A stretch of DNA of 64,000 nucleotides from assembly GCA_021323375.2 (NCBI GenBank), contig JAJPCT020000023.1, forward strand, positions 1-64,000, in the 5' to 3' direction. Source of the stretch: Candidatus Wolframiiraptor gerlachensis. GTDB taxonomy: Archaea > Thermoproteota > Nitrososphaeria_A > Caldarchaeales > Wolframiiraptoraceae. The notes beneath the pieces are model-generated. The model was given only the letters and a program-made list of their open reading frames with translations, was not told the origin of the DNA and searched no databases. Every line of letters starts with the position of its first letter. The first letter of the stretch is position 1. Positions 1-8,506 of the stretch are shown one piece after another. The translations under genes and the position numbers were made by a program.

Positions 1-811
1 ATCTGAGGGTGGTGCTGAGCTCTTCGAGGTAGATTACTTTGGGAGGAGGGCTTATCTCAGGCAGGATCCACAGCTTCATAGGCAGCTTCTCATGGTGGCA
101 GGTCTCGACAGGATATATGATCTCGGGCCGAGCTGGAGGGCTGAGCCAAGCCACACCCCGAGGCATCTCTGTGAATACAGGTCATGCGCCGTCGAGCTAT
201 CATTCATAGAGAATGAGAGGGATGTGATGATGGTTGAGGAGGAGCTTGTGGCCGCCGGGATAAAGGAGGTCGTCGAGACATGCGAGGGCGAGCTTAATCT
301 ACTCGGGGTCGAGTTGGAGGTTCCCAAGAGGCCATTTCCTGTCCTCGAGTTCCCGAAGGTCTATGAGATCTTGGAGGACCTTGGGAAGAGGATCCCATGG
401 GGGGAGGATCTCGACCGGGAGGCTGAGAAGCTTCTCGCGGAATACGTGAAGGAGAACTATGACCATGACTTCTTTTTCATCAACAAGTTCCCGTATAGGG
501 TTAAGCCCTTCTACGTGATGAAGGAGGATGGGACCGAGTGGGCGAGGAGCACGGACTTGATAGGCGGCGGCCTCGAGCTGAGCTCCGGCGGGCAGAGGGA
601 GCACCGCTACGAGAGGATAATCCAGCAGATCGGGGAGAAGGGGCTGAATCTAGAAGACTTCAAGTGGTTTACCGAGCACTTTAGATACGGCGCACCCCCT
701 CACGGGGGATTCGCGATCGGGATCGAGAGATTGACTATGGTGATCCTAGGGCTTGAGAATATCAGGGAGGCGACGCCATTCCCGAGAACGCCTGAGAGGC
801 TCCTACCCTGA
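1..811 (+). CDS. aspS: Aspartyl-tRNA synthetase, C-terminal part (cut by window start)
   Basis: Class IIb aminoacyl-tRNA synthetase that attaches aspartate to its tRNA in the cytoplasm. The reading frame is already open at base 2, so the N-terminal anticodon-binding domain and motif 1 lie outside. Visible are GGAELF near the edge, a motif 2 region (RAEPSHTPRHLCEY) and motif 3 (GAPPHGGFAIGIERLTM), followed by LGLENIREATPFPR, the usual C-terminus of archaeal AspRS. The family tail favours AspRS over AsnRS. Whether it also charges tRNA-Asn cannot be judged from this half. Its last 50 bases overlap the convergent methyltransferase gene on the other strand. Confidence 0.9.
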   Translation, partial: SEGGAELFEVDYFGRRAYLRQDPQLHRQLLMVAGLDRIYDLGPSWRAEPSHTPRHLCEYRSCAVELSFIENERDVMMVEEELVAAGIKEVVETCEGELNLLGVELEVPKRPFPVLEFPKVYEILEDLGKRIPWGEDLDREAEKLLAEYVKENYDHDFFFINKFPYRVKPFYVMKEDGTEWARSTDLIGGGLELSSGGQREHRYERIIQQIGEKGLNLEDFKWFTEHFRYGAPPHGGFAIGIERLTMVILGLENIREATPFPRTPERLLP

Positions 812-1373
812 AATCCCCACAATCCTGCTTCACGAGTACATAGATCTCGTCTCTAACATCCTCGGCGACTTGCAGGGACTCGAGATGCCAGTTCTTGAGA
901 TGCTCCCTGAAGAGCCTTAGCATGAGCGGCTTAAGCTCGATCCTCTTCTTCAGGAGTGTTATGATGATTGTGCCTCGTGAGACTCTCGCCATCTCCCTCA
1001 CCGCCCGCTCCGGGTCAAGCAGGTGGATCACAGTGAAGCATGCTGTTAGATCAGCGGCGCCGGATCTTATCGGGAGCGCATGCGCATCAGCCCGTATCAC
1101 CATCGCGCTGGGAGACCTATCCCTTGCAACTCTCAGCCTATCAGCATCCAAGTCTATTCCGATATAGATGTGGCGGAGGCCCAACATCTCCAGAAAGCGG
1201 GTGAGGAGGCCTGTAGCGCAGCCGATATCGAGCACGACTGGAGGCCTCCTAGAAGGCTGGGGAAATCTCCCGAGCGCCGCGGCATATTTCGCGACCTGCT
1301 CCTCGCCATAAAGCTCATCATAGCCCTCCGCTGGCACGTCGTAGAGCGGCTCCCCGCCGCCCATGCCCCCCAA
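762..1373 (-). CDS. Class I SAM-dependent methyltransferase
   Basis: 203-residue Rossmann-fold methyltransferase of unknown substrate. Motif I is VLDIGCATG (residues 47-55). An acidic residue ending strand 2 (GIDLDADRL, 72-80) should bind the ribose of S-adenosylmethionine, and ADAHALPIRSGAADLT (about 95-110) matches the motif II/III region of the UbiE/small-molecule branch. The glycine- and methionine-rich N-terminus allows ATG starts at residues 1 and 4. The 3' end runs 50 bases into aspS on the opposite strand, a longer convergent overlap than usual; the last 17 residues show no family motif. Substrate cannot be predicted. Confidence 0.8.
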   Translation of the reverse strand: MGGMGGGEPLYDVPAEGYDELYGEEQVAKYAAALGRFPQPSRRPPVVLDIGCATGLLTRFLEMLGLRHIYIGIDLDADRLRVARDRSPSAMVIRADAHALPIRSGAADLTACFTVIHLLDPERAVREMARVSRGTIIITLLKKRIELKPLMLRLFREHLKNWHLESLQVAEDVRDEIYVLVKQDCGDFRVGASQAFSGMASPP

Positions 1374-1399
1374 GATAATCGTTAGAGCAAGGATAATAT

Positions 1400-1552
1400 C
1401 TAGGATTTTTCAAGGATATATTGCCGGCGATGATGAGTTTGCCGAGTTCGGAGTGGTGAAGTTAATAGGCCCTGAGCCTCTAATTCCATGATATCTTCAA
1501 ATAAGACAAAGTCCTGAACTCTGGGATTACTATCAATGAGTGCTATTCTTCC
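1400..1552 (-). pseudogene. Possible remnant of a coding sequence, no start codon
   Basis: An open frame of 50 codons ending at TAG (1400-1402) reads like protein (ALIDSNPRVQDFVLF, then EDIMELEAQGLL) but begins directly after a TAA and has no ATG, GTG or TTG before residue 22. A short frame in another phase starts at an ATG about 25 bases upstream and runs into it, so a frameshifted small gene is one explanation. No family is recognised. It follows the two small genes at 1601-1974 on the same strand and could be a decayed third member. Confidence 0.25.
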
Positions 1553-1600
1553 GGCCCCTTATCCTCATCTCCTTACTCTCCCTCCCCTTCCTCGATTTCC

Positions 1601-1831
1601 TTAACCCCCCTTCCTTATCCTCACGAATCTAGCCCTACCCATGTCTTGTATATCCCCTATGATGAGTTTGACATCCTTGGTCTTGATAGTCTCTTCTTCT
1701 AAATCTTCATCCACCACCTGAACCCCGACACATGTGAATTTAGGATCACCCGGATCATCCAGATTAATGGCAAATCTTCCGTCATCAAGCTCCTCAACCC
1801 ACAGTTCCCCATGCTTAACCGGAATATTCAA
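1601..1831 (-). CDS. Small hypothetical protein, 76 residues
   Basis: Unrecognised acidic protein with no membrane segment, signal peptide or cysteine pair. The sequence alternates short strands and acidic turns (DDGRFAINLDDPGD; VVDEDLEEETIKTKDVKL), suggesting a small beta-rich domain, and ends in a basic RFVRIRKGG tail. Start codon is TTG; its first two bases overlap the TGA of the upstream gene (TTGA), which argues for translational coupling and for both frames being real. The size and pairing recall toxin-antitoxin modules, but no toxin or antitoxin motif is visible, so no function is proposed. Confidence 0.55.
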   Translation of the reverse strand: MNIPVKHGELWVEELDDGRFAINLDDPGDPKFTCVGVQVVDEDLEEETIKTKDVKLIIGDIQDMGRARFVRIRKGG

Positions 1832-1974
1832 AAGCCCGTCAGCCCCTCCTCCTCAAGCTCCGGGATTGAGAACTTCCTCCTGACCTCCCTCTCGACGTAT
1901 TCCTTGATCAGCTTCTCCGGATAAAAGCCATCAACATGAAACCTCAACCTAACAAGATACTCAACCCACTCCAT
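1828..1974 (-). CDS. Very small hypothetical protein, 48 residues
   Basis: ATG-started frame of 48 codons reading MEWVEYLVRLRFHVDG, then an amphipathic helical stretch (YPEKLIKEYVEREVRRKF) and an acidic end. It is directly upstream of, and overlaps by the TTGA arrangement, the 76-residue gene, so the two probably form a bicistron. Codon choice (AGG, GAG, GTT, CTT) matches the surrounding genes. No homologue recognised. Confidence 0.45.
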   Translation of the reverse strand: MEWVEYLVRLRFHVDGFYPEKLIKEYVEREVRRKFSIPELEEEGLTGF

Positions 1975-2654
1975 CCGACCACACCTCAGAATCGAGATAT
2001 CCTAGGTCATGGGGGGCGAGGTCAGGTGTGGGGAGGACGTTCAGAGGATCCTGAGGAGCCCTCTCTAAGGGGTTCGCTGAATCCGCCGAGCCCGAGGGGG
2101 CGAGAGTATGGATGGAGGGAAAAACATGGTTGGTCTAGACCGCTGGAATAAATCCCTTCCCGGCCATTCACATCACCTCGGCCACCGCCAGCAGTAGCGG
2201 CAACAACAGCAATAGCACAATAGCACAATCCACCACAGCAGCGGGTCAACCGGCCTCGGCAACCCCACCCCCTCAAACGCCGCCTCTTCCTCCCTGGGGG
2301 GCTCTGACCTCAGGAGGAGCAAGAAGCCTTTCAGGAGGAGTAGCAAAAACAACGTATGCTGGCCGGCGGGCAGTAAAAGCCGGAGAGCCGGTGGCAGTGA
2401 GACACTACTCGCCACGGGCCCTCCCCGTGGTGGTTAGGGGCAAAGGCCTGCTGGCCGGCTACGATGGCCTGCCGGCCAGCCCCACCCCCCTTTAACCCCA
2501 TTTTTCTCCACGCGAGCCTCCGCTATTAAAACTCCCTTAACTTTAACAAGCCTCTAGCGTCGAGATTCAAGCTATAGCTTACTCAGCCTCTCATAACTGT
2601 TAAGAGTGAAGGTTTTACGGGAAGCCTTTGCCCCAGAAGCCCTGACCACACCTA
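1975..2654. other. Long non-coding stretch between leuB and the small gene pair
   Basis: 680 bases with no convincing gene. About 2000-2340 is low-complexity and GC-rich (runs of GAG, GGG and CAG/CAA), and its open frames translate to poly-Leu or poly-Cys nonsense. 2353-2490 carries structured RNA copy A, followed by C-runs and a T5 at 2501-2505. 2510-2654 is the untranslated region downstream of leuB and shows nothing I can name. Confidence 0.6.
2358..2480 (+). ncRNA. Structured RNA of unknown class, copy A
   Basis: 123-base element with a diverged sister at 12433-12551. The ends pair as GCTGGCCGGC (2358-2367) with GCCGGCCAGC (2471-2480), extendable by four pairs. Inside are the invariant TAAAAGCCGGAGA (2374-2386), a hairpin GTGGC/GCCAC (2391-2395/2411-2415) with inner AGTG/CACT, and a 7-pair hairpin CCACGGG/CCCGTGG (2412-2418/2424-2430). 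The last two share bases 2412-2415 and so exclude each other. GGCTA/TGGCC (2457-2461/2465-2469) is a further small hairpin. GCTGGCCGGC recurs at 2450-2459, so the 3' end has an alternative local partner. G-U pairs favour the plus strand. T5 at 2501-2505 could end transcription. Not tRNA, 5S, SRP or RNase P by motif. Confidence 0.6.
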
Positions 2655-3686
2655 TTAGGCCCGCCTGATCTCCTCCATCATGCCCGCTATTCTCGCTCCA
2701 AGCTCGATAGTCTTGGCCCTGCCCCCGAGATCCGGCGTCAGCACCTTCCCCTCCTCAAGGGTCCTCACAACAGCCTCGTTCACCAGCTTGGAGGCCTCGA
2801 GGCATCTCGCATCACTATATCTCGCCGCGAGCCATTCGAGCATCATCGCGGCCGAGAGTATCATGGAGATCGGATTCGCTATCCCCTTACCAGCTATATC
2901 CGGGGCGCATCCATGGACGGGCTCGAAGATCGCGTATTCATCACCTATGTTTGCGGCTGGCGCTAGGCCAAGGCCGCCTACAACCTGAGCCGACTCATCC
3001 GACAGTATATCCCCAAACACGTTTGTAGTGACTATTACGTCGAATTGCTCGGGCCTTCTTATAAGATCCATCGCCGCGGCATCAACATACATCTCGGAGT
3101 AGGCTACGTCCGGGTAATCCTTGGAAACCTCTCTACACGTCCTAGCGAACAAGCCACATGTAATTCTCATGACATTCGCCTTATGAACCGCTACAACCCT
3201 CCTTCTCCTCCGCCGCGCTAACTCAAACGCGTATCGCGCTACCCGCTCGCACCCCCTCCTAGTTATCAGCCTGATTCCTATCGCGACGCCGTCAAACTCC
3301 CACTCATATCCCTTGTAGAGATCCTCGGTGTTCTCGCGGACTATGACTAGGTCTATGTTGGGCTTGAGGGCCGGGACGTTGGGAAGAGATCTCGCGGGTC
3401 TTACATTCGCGTAGAGGTCGAACATCTGTCTAAGCCTCACTATCACATCAGCAGCCGTCTCGCCGACAGGCCCCTTCAAGCACGCATGAGAGTCTTTTAG
3501 GATTCTTATAGTCTCGTCTGGGAGAGGCGTCCCCGTCTTCTTCATGCACCCGTCTCCAGCCTCTGCATCCACCACCTCCAACTCTAGGCCGAGGAGCTCC
3601 TCAAGCTTGGAGAGGACTAGAAGTGTTGCTTCAGCCTGCTCCGGGCCTATTCCATCACCACGTATCAGGGCTATCCGGTATCTCAT
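2655..3686 (-). CDS. leuB: 3-Isopropylmalate dehydrogenase
   Basis: Oxidative decarboxylation of 3-isopropylmalate in leucine synthesis, cytoplasmic. 343 residues, normal for the archaeal short form. The substrate loop reads AADVIVRLRQMFDLYANVRP (about 78-97), closely resembling the sulfolobal IPMDH type. VRENTEDLY (116-124), HKANVMR (168-174, catalytic lysine), NVFGDILSDESA (222-233, metal aspartates) and FEPVHGCAPDIAGK (254-267, NAD site) are all present. Last gene of ilvC-leuC-leuD-leuB, 12 bases after leuD. The genomic context supports isopropylmalate rather than isocitrate. A second family member lies at 31763-32800. Confidence 0.92.
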   Translation of the reverse strand: MRYRIALIRGDGIGPEQAEATLLVLSKLEELLGLELEVVDAEAGDGCMKKTGTPLPDETIRILKDSHACLKGPVGETAADVIVRLRQMFDLYANVRPARSLPNVPALKPNIDLVIVRENTEDLYKGYEWEFDGVAIGIRLITRRGCERVARYAFELARRRRRRVVAVHKANVMRITCGLFARTCREVSKDYPDVAYSEMYVDAAAMDLIRRPEQFDVIVTTNVFGDILSDESAQVVGGLGLAPAANIGDEYAIFEPVHGCAPDIAGKGIANPISMILSAAMMLEWLAARYSDARCLEASKLVNEAVVRTLEEGKVLTPDLGGRAKTIELGARIAGMMEEIRRA

Positions 3687-3698
3687 GGCAGGCCACCG

Positions 3699-4193
3699 CT
3701 ACTCAAGCCCCAGCTTCTTTCTAACATATCTTGTGAGGCCGCCGGCGCTTATTATCTCAATGGCAAGGGGTGGGAGGGGCTTTGCCTGAACCCTGATCCC
3801 CCTCGTCTTATTCTCTATGACGCCGCTGAGTAGATCTACTGAGAGGAAATCTCCCTCGCTCACCTTATCCCTCAGGCTCGCCTCGAGTATCGGGAGACCG
3901 ATGTTTATCGCGTTTCTATAGAAGATCCTCGCAAATGACTCTGCTATAACACATTTAGTGTTTGCGTACTTCAGCGCTACAGGGGCCTCCTCCCTGCTGG
4001 AGCCGCATCCAAAGTTTCTGCCCGCAACTATTATTACGCCCTCCCTAGCCTTTTCTGGGAAGCTCGGGTCCAGGCCCTCCATCGCGTGCTTCGCCAACTC
4101 TGAGGGCTCCTGCAGGACAAGATATCTCCCGGGGATAATCACATCGGTGTCGATATTGTCTCCATACACGACCGCCCTGCCCTCAATCCTCAT
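3699..4193 (-). CDS. leuD: 3-Isopropylmalate dehydratase small subunit
   Basis: Small swivelling subunit of the LeuC-LeuD isomerase, which converts 2- to 3-isopropylmalate. 164 residues, the compact archaeal form. GDNIDTDVIIPGRYL (11-25) and the substrate loop FGCGSSREEAP (61-71) are intact. It starts 2 bases after leuC ends and is followed 12 bases on by leuB, so the three are co-transcribed. The residues just after NIDTDVI that separate isopropylmalate from homoaconitate specificity cannot be called with certainty by eye; the neighbours favour leucine. Confidence 0.92.
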   Translation of the reverse strand: MRIEGRAVVYGDNIDTDVIIPGRYLVLQEPSELAKHAMEGLDPSFPEKAREGVIIVAGRNFGCGSSREEAPVALKYANTKCVIAESFARIFYRNAINIGLPILEASLRDKVSEGDFLSVDLLSGVIENKTRGIRVQAKPLPPLAIEIISAGGLTRYVRKKLGLE

Positions 4194-4195
4194 CC

Positions 4196-5452
4196 CTAAT
4201 CCACCTCCCTCGGGTCCGTTATCTTGCCCTTTATAGCTGACGCCGCGACCGTTGCCGGCGACGCGAGATATACCTTCGACTTGGGGCTACCCATTCTCCC
4301 GACGAAGTTCCTGTTAGCGGAGCTCACGCAGACCTCGTCATCAGCCAAGACTCCCCTGCTGATCCCGATGCATGGGCCGCATCCGGGGCCGCATATTATC
4401 GCCCCAGCCTTGATGAATATCTCGATCAACCCCTCCTTCAGGGCTTGATCATAGACCTCCTGAGATCCTGGGATTATCACGAGCCTCACGCCCTCCTTCA
4501 CCCTCCTCCCCTTCAGGATCTCGGCGGCGGCCCTGAGATCATCAAGCCTCCCATTAGTGCATGTCCCTATGAAGCCCTGCTGTATCTCTATGTCACCGAC
4601 CTCGCTAACGGGCTTCACATTATCGACTGATGGCGGGATCGCGACCTGGGGCTCCAGCCGCGATACATCTATCTCGTAGACCTTGGCGAACTCGGCATCA
4701 TCATCGCTCCTGATCGGATTTATGGGCTCCCCAGCCCTCTCCCTCACATATTTTATCGTCTTCTCATCGGGCTCGATTATCCCGGCCTTCGCGCCAGCCT
4801 CTATGCTCATGTTGCAGATCGTCGCCCTGCCATCTATTCCGAGATCTCTTATCGTCTGCCCGGAGAAGAGCATGGCCTTATAGTTCGCGCCCTCGGCCCC
4901 GATCATCCCAATTATATGGAGTATAAGGTCCTTCGCATAGACCCGCTTCTGGAGCTTGCCATTCACCTCGAATTTCAGGGTCTCTGGAACCCTAAGCCAT
5001 ATCGAGCCGGTTGCGAGGACCGCGGCCATATCCGTCGCACCTATACCAGTGGCGAAAGCCCCGAGAGCACCATATGTCACCGTATGCGAGTCTGCTCCAA
5101 CTATAAGCTCCCCCGGCTTGACATGGCCCTTCTCAAGCATCACGACATGGCAGACCCCTCCACGCCCTATATCATAGAAGTATCTTATCCCTTGCTCCCT
5201 GACGAAGTTCCTCACCTTCTTCTGAAGCTCGGCGGCCTTTATCGTGGAGGGCGGGACATCATGATCGAATACGACGATTATTCTCTCGGGATCCCAGACC
5301 CTCTTGACGCCGATCTCCCTGAACGAGTCTATCACCCTCGGCCCGGTCAGGTCATGCATCATTGCCTTATCCACCTTGGCATCAACGATCTGGCCCGGTG
5401 AAACCTCCTTCTCACCAGAAGCCCTCGCCAAGATCTTCTCGACAATATTCAA
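4196..5452 (-). CDS. leuC: 3-Isopropylmalate dehydratase large subunit
   Basis: Aconitase-superfamily subunit carrying the 4Fe-4S cluster. Counting from an upstream GTG at 5482, the cluster cysteines are C308 in FIGTCTNGR and C368/C371 in GPGCGPCIG. GADSHTVTYGALGAFATGIG (129-148) and SSANRNFVGRMG (387-398) are also present. I prefer the TTG at 5450-5452 as start (MNIVEKIL, matching the family N-terminus MTIVEKI); the GTG would add ten atypical basic residues. Followed after 2 bases by leuD; preceded by ilvC with a 36- to 66-base gap depending on start. Confidence 0.92.
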   Translation of the reverse strand: MNIVEKILARASGEKEVSPGQIVDAKVDKAMMHDLTGPRVIDSFREIGVKRVWDPERIIVVFDHDVPPSTIKAAELQKKVRNFVREQGIRYFYDIGRGGVCHVVMLEKGHVKPGELIVGADSHTVTYGALGAFATGIGATDMAAVLATGSIWLRVPETLKFEVNGKLQKRVYAKDLILHIIGMIGAEGANYKAMLFSGQTIRDLGIDGRATICNMSIEAGAKAGIIEPDEKTIKYVRERAGEPINPIRSDDDAEFAKVYEIDVSRLEPQVAIPPSVDNVKPVSEVGDIEIQQGFIGTCTNGRLDDLRAAAEILKGRRVKEGVRLVIIPGSQEVYDQALKEGLIEIFIKAGAIICGPGCGPCIGISRGVLADDEVCVSSANRNFVGRMGSPKSKVYLASPATVAASAIKGKITDPREVD

Positions 5453-5518
5453 TCCCTCAATCCCCCGCCTTCCGACCCTCACACGATAATGGTGTTATTT
5501 CTAGTTATTTCTTTCTAG

Positions 5519-6505
5519 TTATCTCTCTAGGCCCGCCATTCTCCTAAGCCTTCTCCCCACAACCTCAAGCGGGTGGTTCTCCACCTGCCTCATGAGTTCC
5601 TCGAGAGTCTTTCTGCCGCTTTCATACTCCTTAATCCACTCCCTAGCGAAGCTCCCATCCTTGACGCGCCTTGCCGCCTCCCTCATATTCTCCTTTACAT
5701 GCTCGTCGATTATCTTCGGGCCGACGGTTAGCCCCCCATACTTCGCCGTATCCGAGACAGCCTTCAGCATCCCAATTAAGCCCCCGCGGTATATCAAGTC
5801 TATGATGAGCTTGGCCTCGTTACACGCCTCGAAGTATGCTAGCTCTGGTGGATAGCCCTCCTCGACTAAGACCTCGAAGCCCTTCTTTATCAGCTCCATC
5901 AACCCTCCGACCAAGACTGTCTGCTCCCCTATCAGATCGCTCTCCGCCTCATCCTTGAATGTGGTCTCGAGGACGCCGACCCTCGTCGCCCCTATCCCCT
6001 TAGCTATCGCGAGAGCCCTCTGCTTAGCCCTCCCCGTATAGTCCTGCTCGACCGCGATTAGCGCTGGGACGCCGCTACCCCTGAGGTAATTCTCCCTGAC
6101 TATTGGGCCGGGCCCCTTCGGCGCCACCATTATCACATCAATATATGGTGGTGGAATAACCTGCTTATAATGCACGCTAAAGCCGTGGGAGAAGCAGAGG
6201 GCCTTTCCTTCCGAGAGATTAGCCCGGATGTATTTCTCGTATATCTCCTTGTGGGCCATATCCGGGATGAGCATGTAGATTATGGTGCCTCTTCTCGCTG
6301 CCTCATCTATGTCATAGACCTCGAAGCCCTCCTCCCTCGCGAGCTTCTCAGACCTCCCGGGCCTGCACCCAATTATCACCCTCAAGCCCGAGTCCCTTAG
6401 ATTTAGTGCCTGATTCCTCCCCTGGCTCCCATAGCCTATCACTGCTATAACCTCGTCCTTTAGAATTGAGAGGTCGGCGTCCTCATCGAGATATACTCGA
6501 GTCAT
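5519..6505 (-). CDS. ilvC: Ketol-acid reductoisomerase (class I)
   Basis: Second step of valine, isoleucine and leucine synthesis: Mg-dependent alkyl migration and NAD(P)H reduction of acetolactate or acetohydroxybutyrate. 328 residues, the short class I form. Nucleotide motif GYGSQG (24-29); cofactor loop CRPGRSE (47-53), whose arginine and serine are compatible with NADPH; metal ligands D190 and E194 in DLIGEQT. C-terminal knotted domain complete. First gene of the ilvC-leuCDB operon. The upstream 47 bases to the DUF106 gene contain AT-rich sequence (aataatattttc) on the 5' side that could hold its TATA box. Confidence 0.95.
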   Translation of the reverse strand: MTRVYLDEDADLSILKDEVIAVIGYGSQGRNQALNLRDSGLRVIIGCRPGRSEKLAREEGFEVYDIDEAARRGTIIYMLIPDMAHKEIYEKYIRANLSEGKALCFSHGFSVHYKQVIPPPYIDVIMVAPKGPGPIVRENYLRGSGVPALIAVEQDYTGRAKQRALAIAKGIGATRVGVLETTFKDEAESDLIGEQTVLVGGLMELIKKGFEVLVEEGYPPELAYFEACNEAKLIIDLIYRGGLIGMLKAVSDTAKYGGLTVGPKIIDEHVKENMREAARRVKDGSFAREWIKEYESGRKTLEELMRQVENHPLEVVGRRLRRMAGLER

Positions 6506-6552
6506 GGGTTCTGGACTGTGGAAGGCGACATAATAATATTTTCACCAAGAAA

Positions 6553-7059
6553 TCAGCCCTTTTTCTGGCTCTGGGGGGTCTGTCCCAGGCTGACTTGGAA
6601 CAGCTTGTTTATCGGGAAGTTTATGGCGAAGAGGCATAAAACATACCACATAAGATAATCCAGCTTGTTGCCGACGAAGGGGAGCATCATGTCGCCTGGC
6701 AGCGTCGCCACTACCTCTAGCCCGCCATATAATGGATTCAACACACCCAAGAAGACTATGTAGAATATCGCTATGCTTGCTATGAGGAGTATGATGTTCT
6801 TCTTCCCCACCTCGGCGTCTATCTTCCGATAATAGTCCCGTTTTCGCATCAGCTTCTGGAGCATCTTCTTGTCGCCCTTCCTCTGCGCCTCAAGCAGCAT
6901 TCTTCTGAATTTCTGGGACTCGGCCATCTTAGCCATATCCTCGGGCGTTAAGATCCTCCTCCTGAGAATGCTCGTCGTCAAGCTCACCGCGGCCGATATG
7001 AGGAATATCTCAAGCATAGGCTGCACCATGATTACCTCGATCACATTAGGGCTCTTCAA
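6553..7059 (-). CDS. DUF106 / EMC3-like membrane insertase of the Oxa1 superfamily
   Basis: 168-residue membrane protein with three hydrophobic segments (about 12-31, 86-105, 135-155). A charged, probably coiled-coil region (40-80; RRMLLEAQRKGDKKMLQKLM) lies between the first two. This is the layout of archaeal DUF106 proteins, homologous to eukaryotic EMC3 and to Oxa1/YidC insertases. It sits 31 bases downstream of secY, as in many archaea, consistent with a role beside the Sec channel in inserting membrane proteins. The adenylate kinase gene that often follows secY in archaea is absent here. Confidence 0.88.
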   Translation of the reverse strand: MKSPNVIEVIMVQPMLEIFLISAAVSLTTSILRRRILTPEDMAKMAESQKFRRMLLEAQRKGDKKMLQKLMRKRDYYRKIDAEVGKKNIILLIASIAIFYIVFLGVLNPLYGGLEVVATLPGDMMLPFVGNKLDYLMWYVLCLFAINFPINKLFQVSLGQTPQSQKKG

Positions 7060-7090
7060 GACAATATATTCTTTCCCGAGACCTCGGCAG

Positions 7091-8506
7091 CTATTCCCCG
7101 AGCAGCCTTCTGAAGACCGGGCTCATCTCCTCAAGCCTCTCCCTCAATAACAGCTCGTAGTATTGCATGAGGATCCCTGTCATTAGTAGTATTCCTATTC
7201 CCCCACCGTAGACGTTGAAGTAGTCTCCGAGGACCGCGATGAGGCCTACTATGATTGCGCTGAGGATCGTCAGCGTCCGGATATATCTCTCGAGCATTCG
7301 GGCGATCACGGCGGGCGCCCTCCTGAATCCCGGGACCTGCATTCCCGCCTTCACGAGCTGGTCGGCGATCCGATCTGGAGATAATCCTCCAACCTCAACC
7401 CAGAACTTCGCGAAGAGGACGCAGAACCCGAGCATTATTAACGCGTATATTACTGCTCTTAGCGGGTCCGCCGCCGCACCCTCAATGCCTCCGGGAGAGG
7501 TTACATAGTATGCTAGGCCTCCAAGCGGGACTAGGCCATGGTCTGTCGCGTTAAACGACCCGATCAGGTTCAGTATCGGGTCCTGGTTCGCGGGGTTGAA
7601 CCTGCTCCAGATTATCGTGGAGAAGAAGTAGATGTTCGTGAAGATGACAGATGTGAAGATCACGGGAATGTTGGAGACATAGAGGAACTTTATCGGATAC
7701 CTGGCAACATATCCCGAGACGCGGGCATGCTGAATCGGCACCTCGATCCTAAGCGATTCCAGGTATATTATGAGAAGGAGTATTGCTATTGTTGATATGA
7801 GGCCCATTAGGCCCGGGAAATGCCCCCTATGGAAGAGGTCCCCTATCGAGCCGTGGCCGGCTGCTGCTTGGCCGAGCGCTAGGATTATCCCCTGATAATA
7901 GCCGTCCGGCAGCATTATGGGGGAGAAGAGGTTCGTGAATATCGTCTCTGCGACTCCAGCCGCTATGAAGAGGCTCACGCCACTCCCAAGGCCCCAACCC
8001 TTCTGTATCAGCTCATCCATGAAGACTATCAGCATCGTCGCGGCCACTAGCTGGATGAAGACTATTGCCTGGATTGGTGGTTCGAGGTGTCCAAGCATCC
8101 CGGATACGGTGTAGACAGCCGCCTCCACGATTATCACGGCGATCGTGAAGAGCTTGCTCAGGGCTGTGAAGGTTGTTCTATCCTCGTGCTTTGAGAGGTC
8201 GAGTCTTATTATCTGTGCTCCGACAAGGAGCTGGAGTATAAGCCCGGCCGTCACGATGGGGCCTATGCCGAGGGTTGTGAGCGTGCCGATCCTCTGGGCG
8301 AAGATTATGCTCATGATTAGGGGGCTCTGGCCCGCGAGCCCAGCCGCCTGGGGGACTCCATACAACATCGTATGGCCCATGAGAGTGTAGATTACGAGGA
8401 CTAGGGCTGTCCAGATGAGCCTCTCTCCTAGGCTCGGCCTCTTAATGGGCCTTTTGACCTCGGGGAGATATTTCGCGATGCTCTCGACCACTTGTCTTAG
8501 GCTCAA
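7091..8506 (-). CDS. secY: Protein translocase subunit SecY
   Basis: Pore-forming subunit of the Sec translocon (Sec61-alpha homologue). 471 residues with ten hydrophobic segments. The plug/TM2 region (VPQAAGLAGQSPLI), TM3 with LGIGPIVTAGLILQL, and the cytoplasmic loop EVPIQHARVSGYVARYPIKF after TM6 (basic, ribosome-docking) are all recognisable. The start overlaps the end of rpl15 by 4 bases, so the two are translationally coupled. Last but one gene of the ribosomal superoperon. Confidence 0.95.
   Translation of the reverse strand: MSLRQVVESIAKYLPEVKRPIKRPSLGERLIWTALVLVIYTLMGHTMLYGVPQAAGLAGQSPLIMSIIFAQRIGTLTTLGIGPIVTAGLILQLLVGAQIIRLDLSKHEDRTTFTALSKLFTIAVIIVEAAVYTVSGMLGHLEPPIQAIVFIQLVAATMLIVFMDELIQKGWGLGSGVSLFIAAGVAETIFTNLFSPIMLPDGYYQGIILALGQAAAGHGSIGDLFHRGHFPGLMGLISTIAILLLIIYLESLRIEVPIQHARVSGYVARYPIKFLYVSNIPVIFTSVIFTNIYFFSTIIWSRFNPANQDPILNLIGSFNATDHGLVPLGGLAYYVTSPGGIEGAAADPLRAVIYALIMLGFCVLFAKFWVEVGGLSPDRIADQLVKAGMQVPGFRRAPAVIARMLERYIRTLTILSAIIVGLIAVLGDYFNVYGGGIGILLMTGILMQYYELLLRERLEEMSPVFRRLLGE

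Noticed and set aside
2173-2415. 80-codon minus-strand frame rich in Leu, Trp and Cys before RNA copy A
   Set aside because: Low-complexity reading of CAG/CAA and GGAGGAG repeats, overlaps the structured RNA, and resembles no protein.
2358-2480. RNA element as tRNA, 5S rRNA, SRP RNA, RNase P RNA, box C/D or H/ACA guide
   Set aside because: No T-arm GTTCRA, no 5S or SRP domain sequences, no GAGGAAAGTCC-type RNase P core, no C/D box pair and no kink-turn plus ACA tail.
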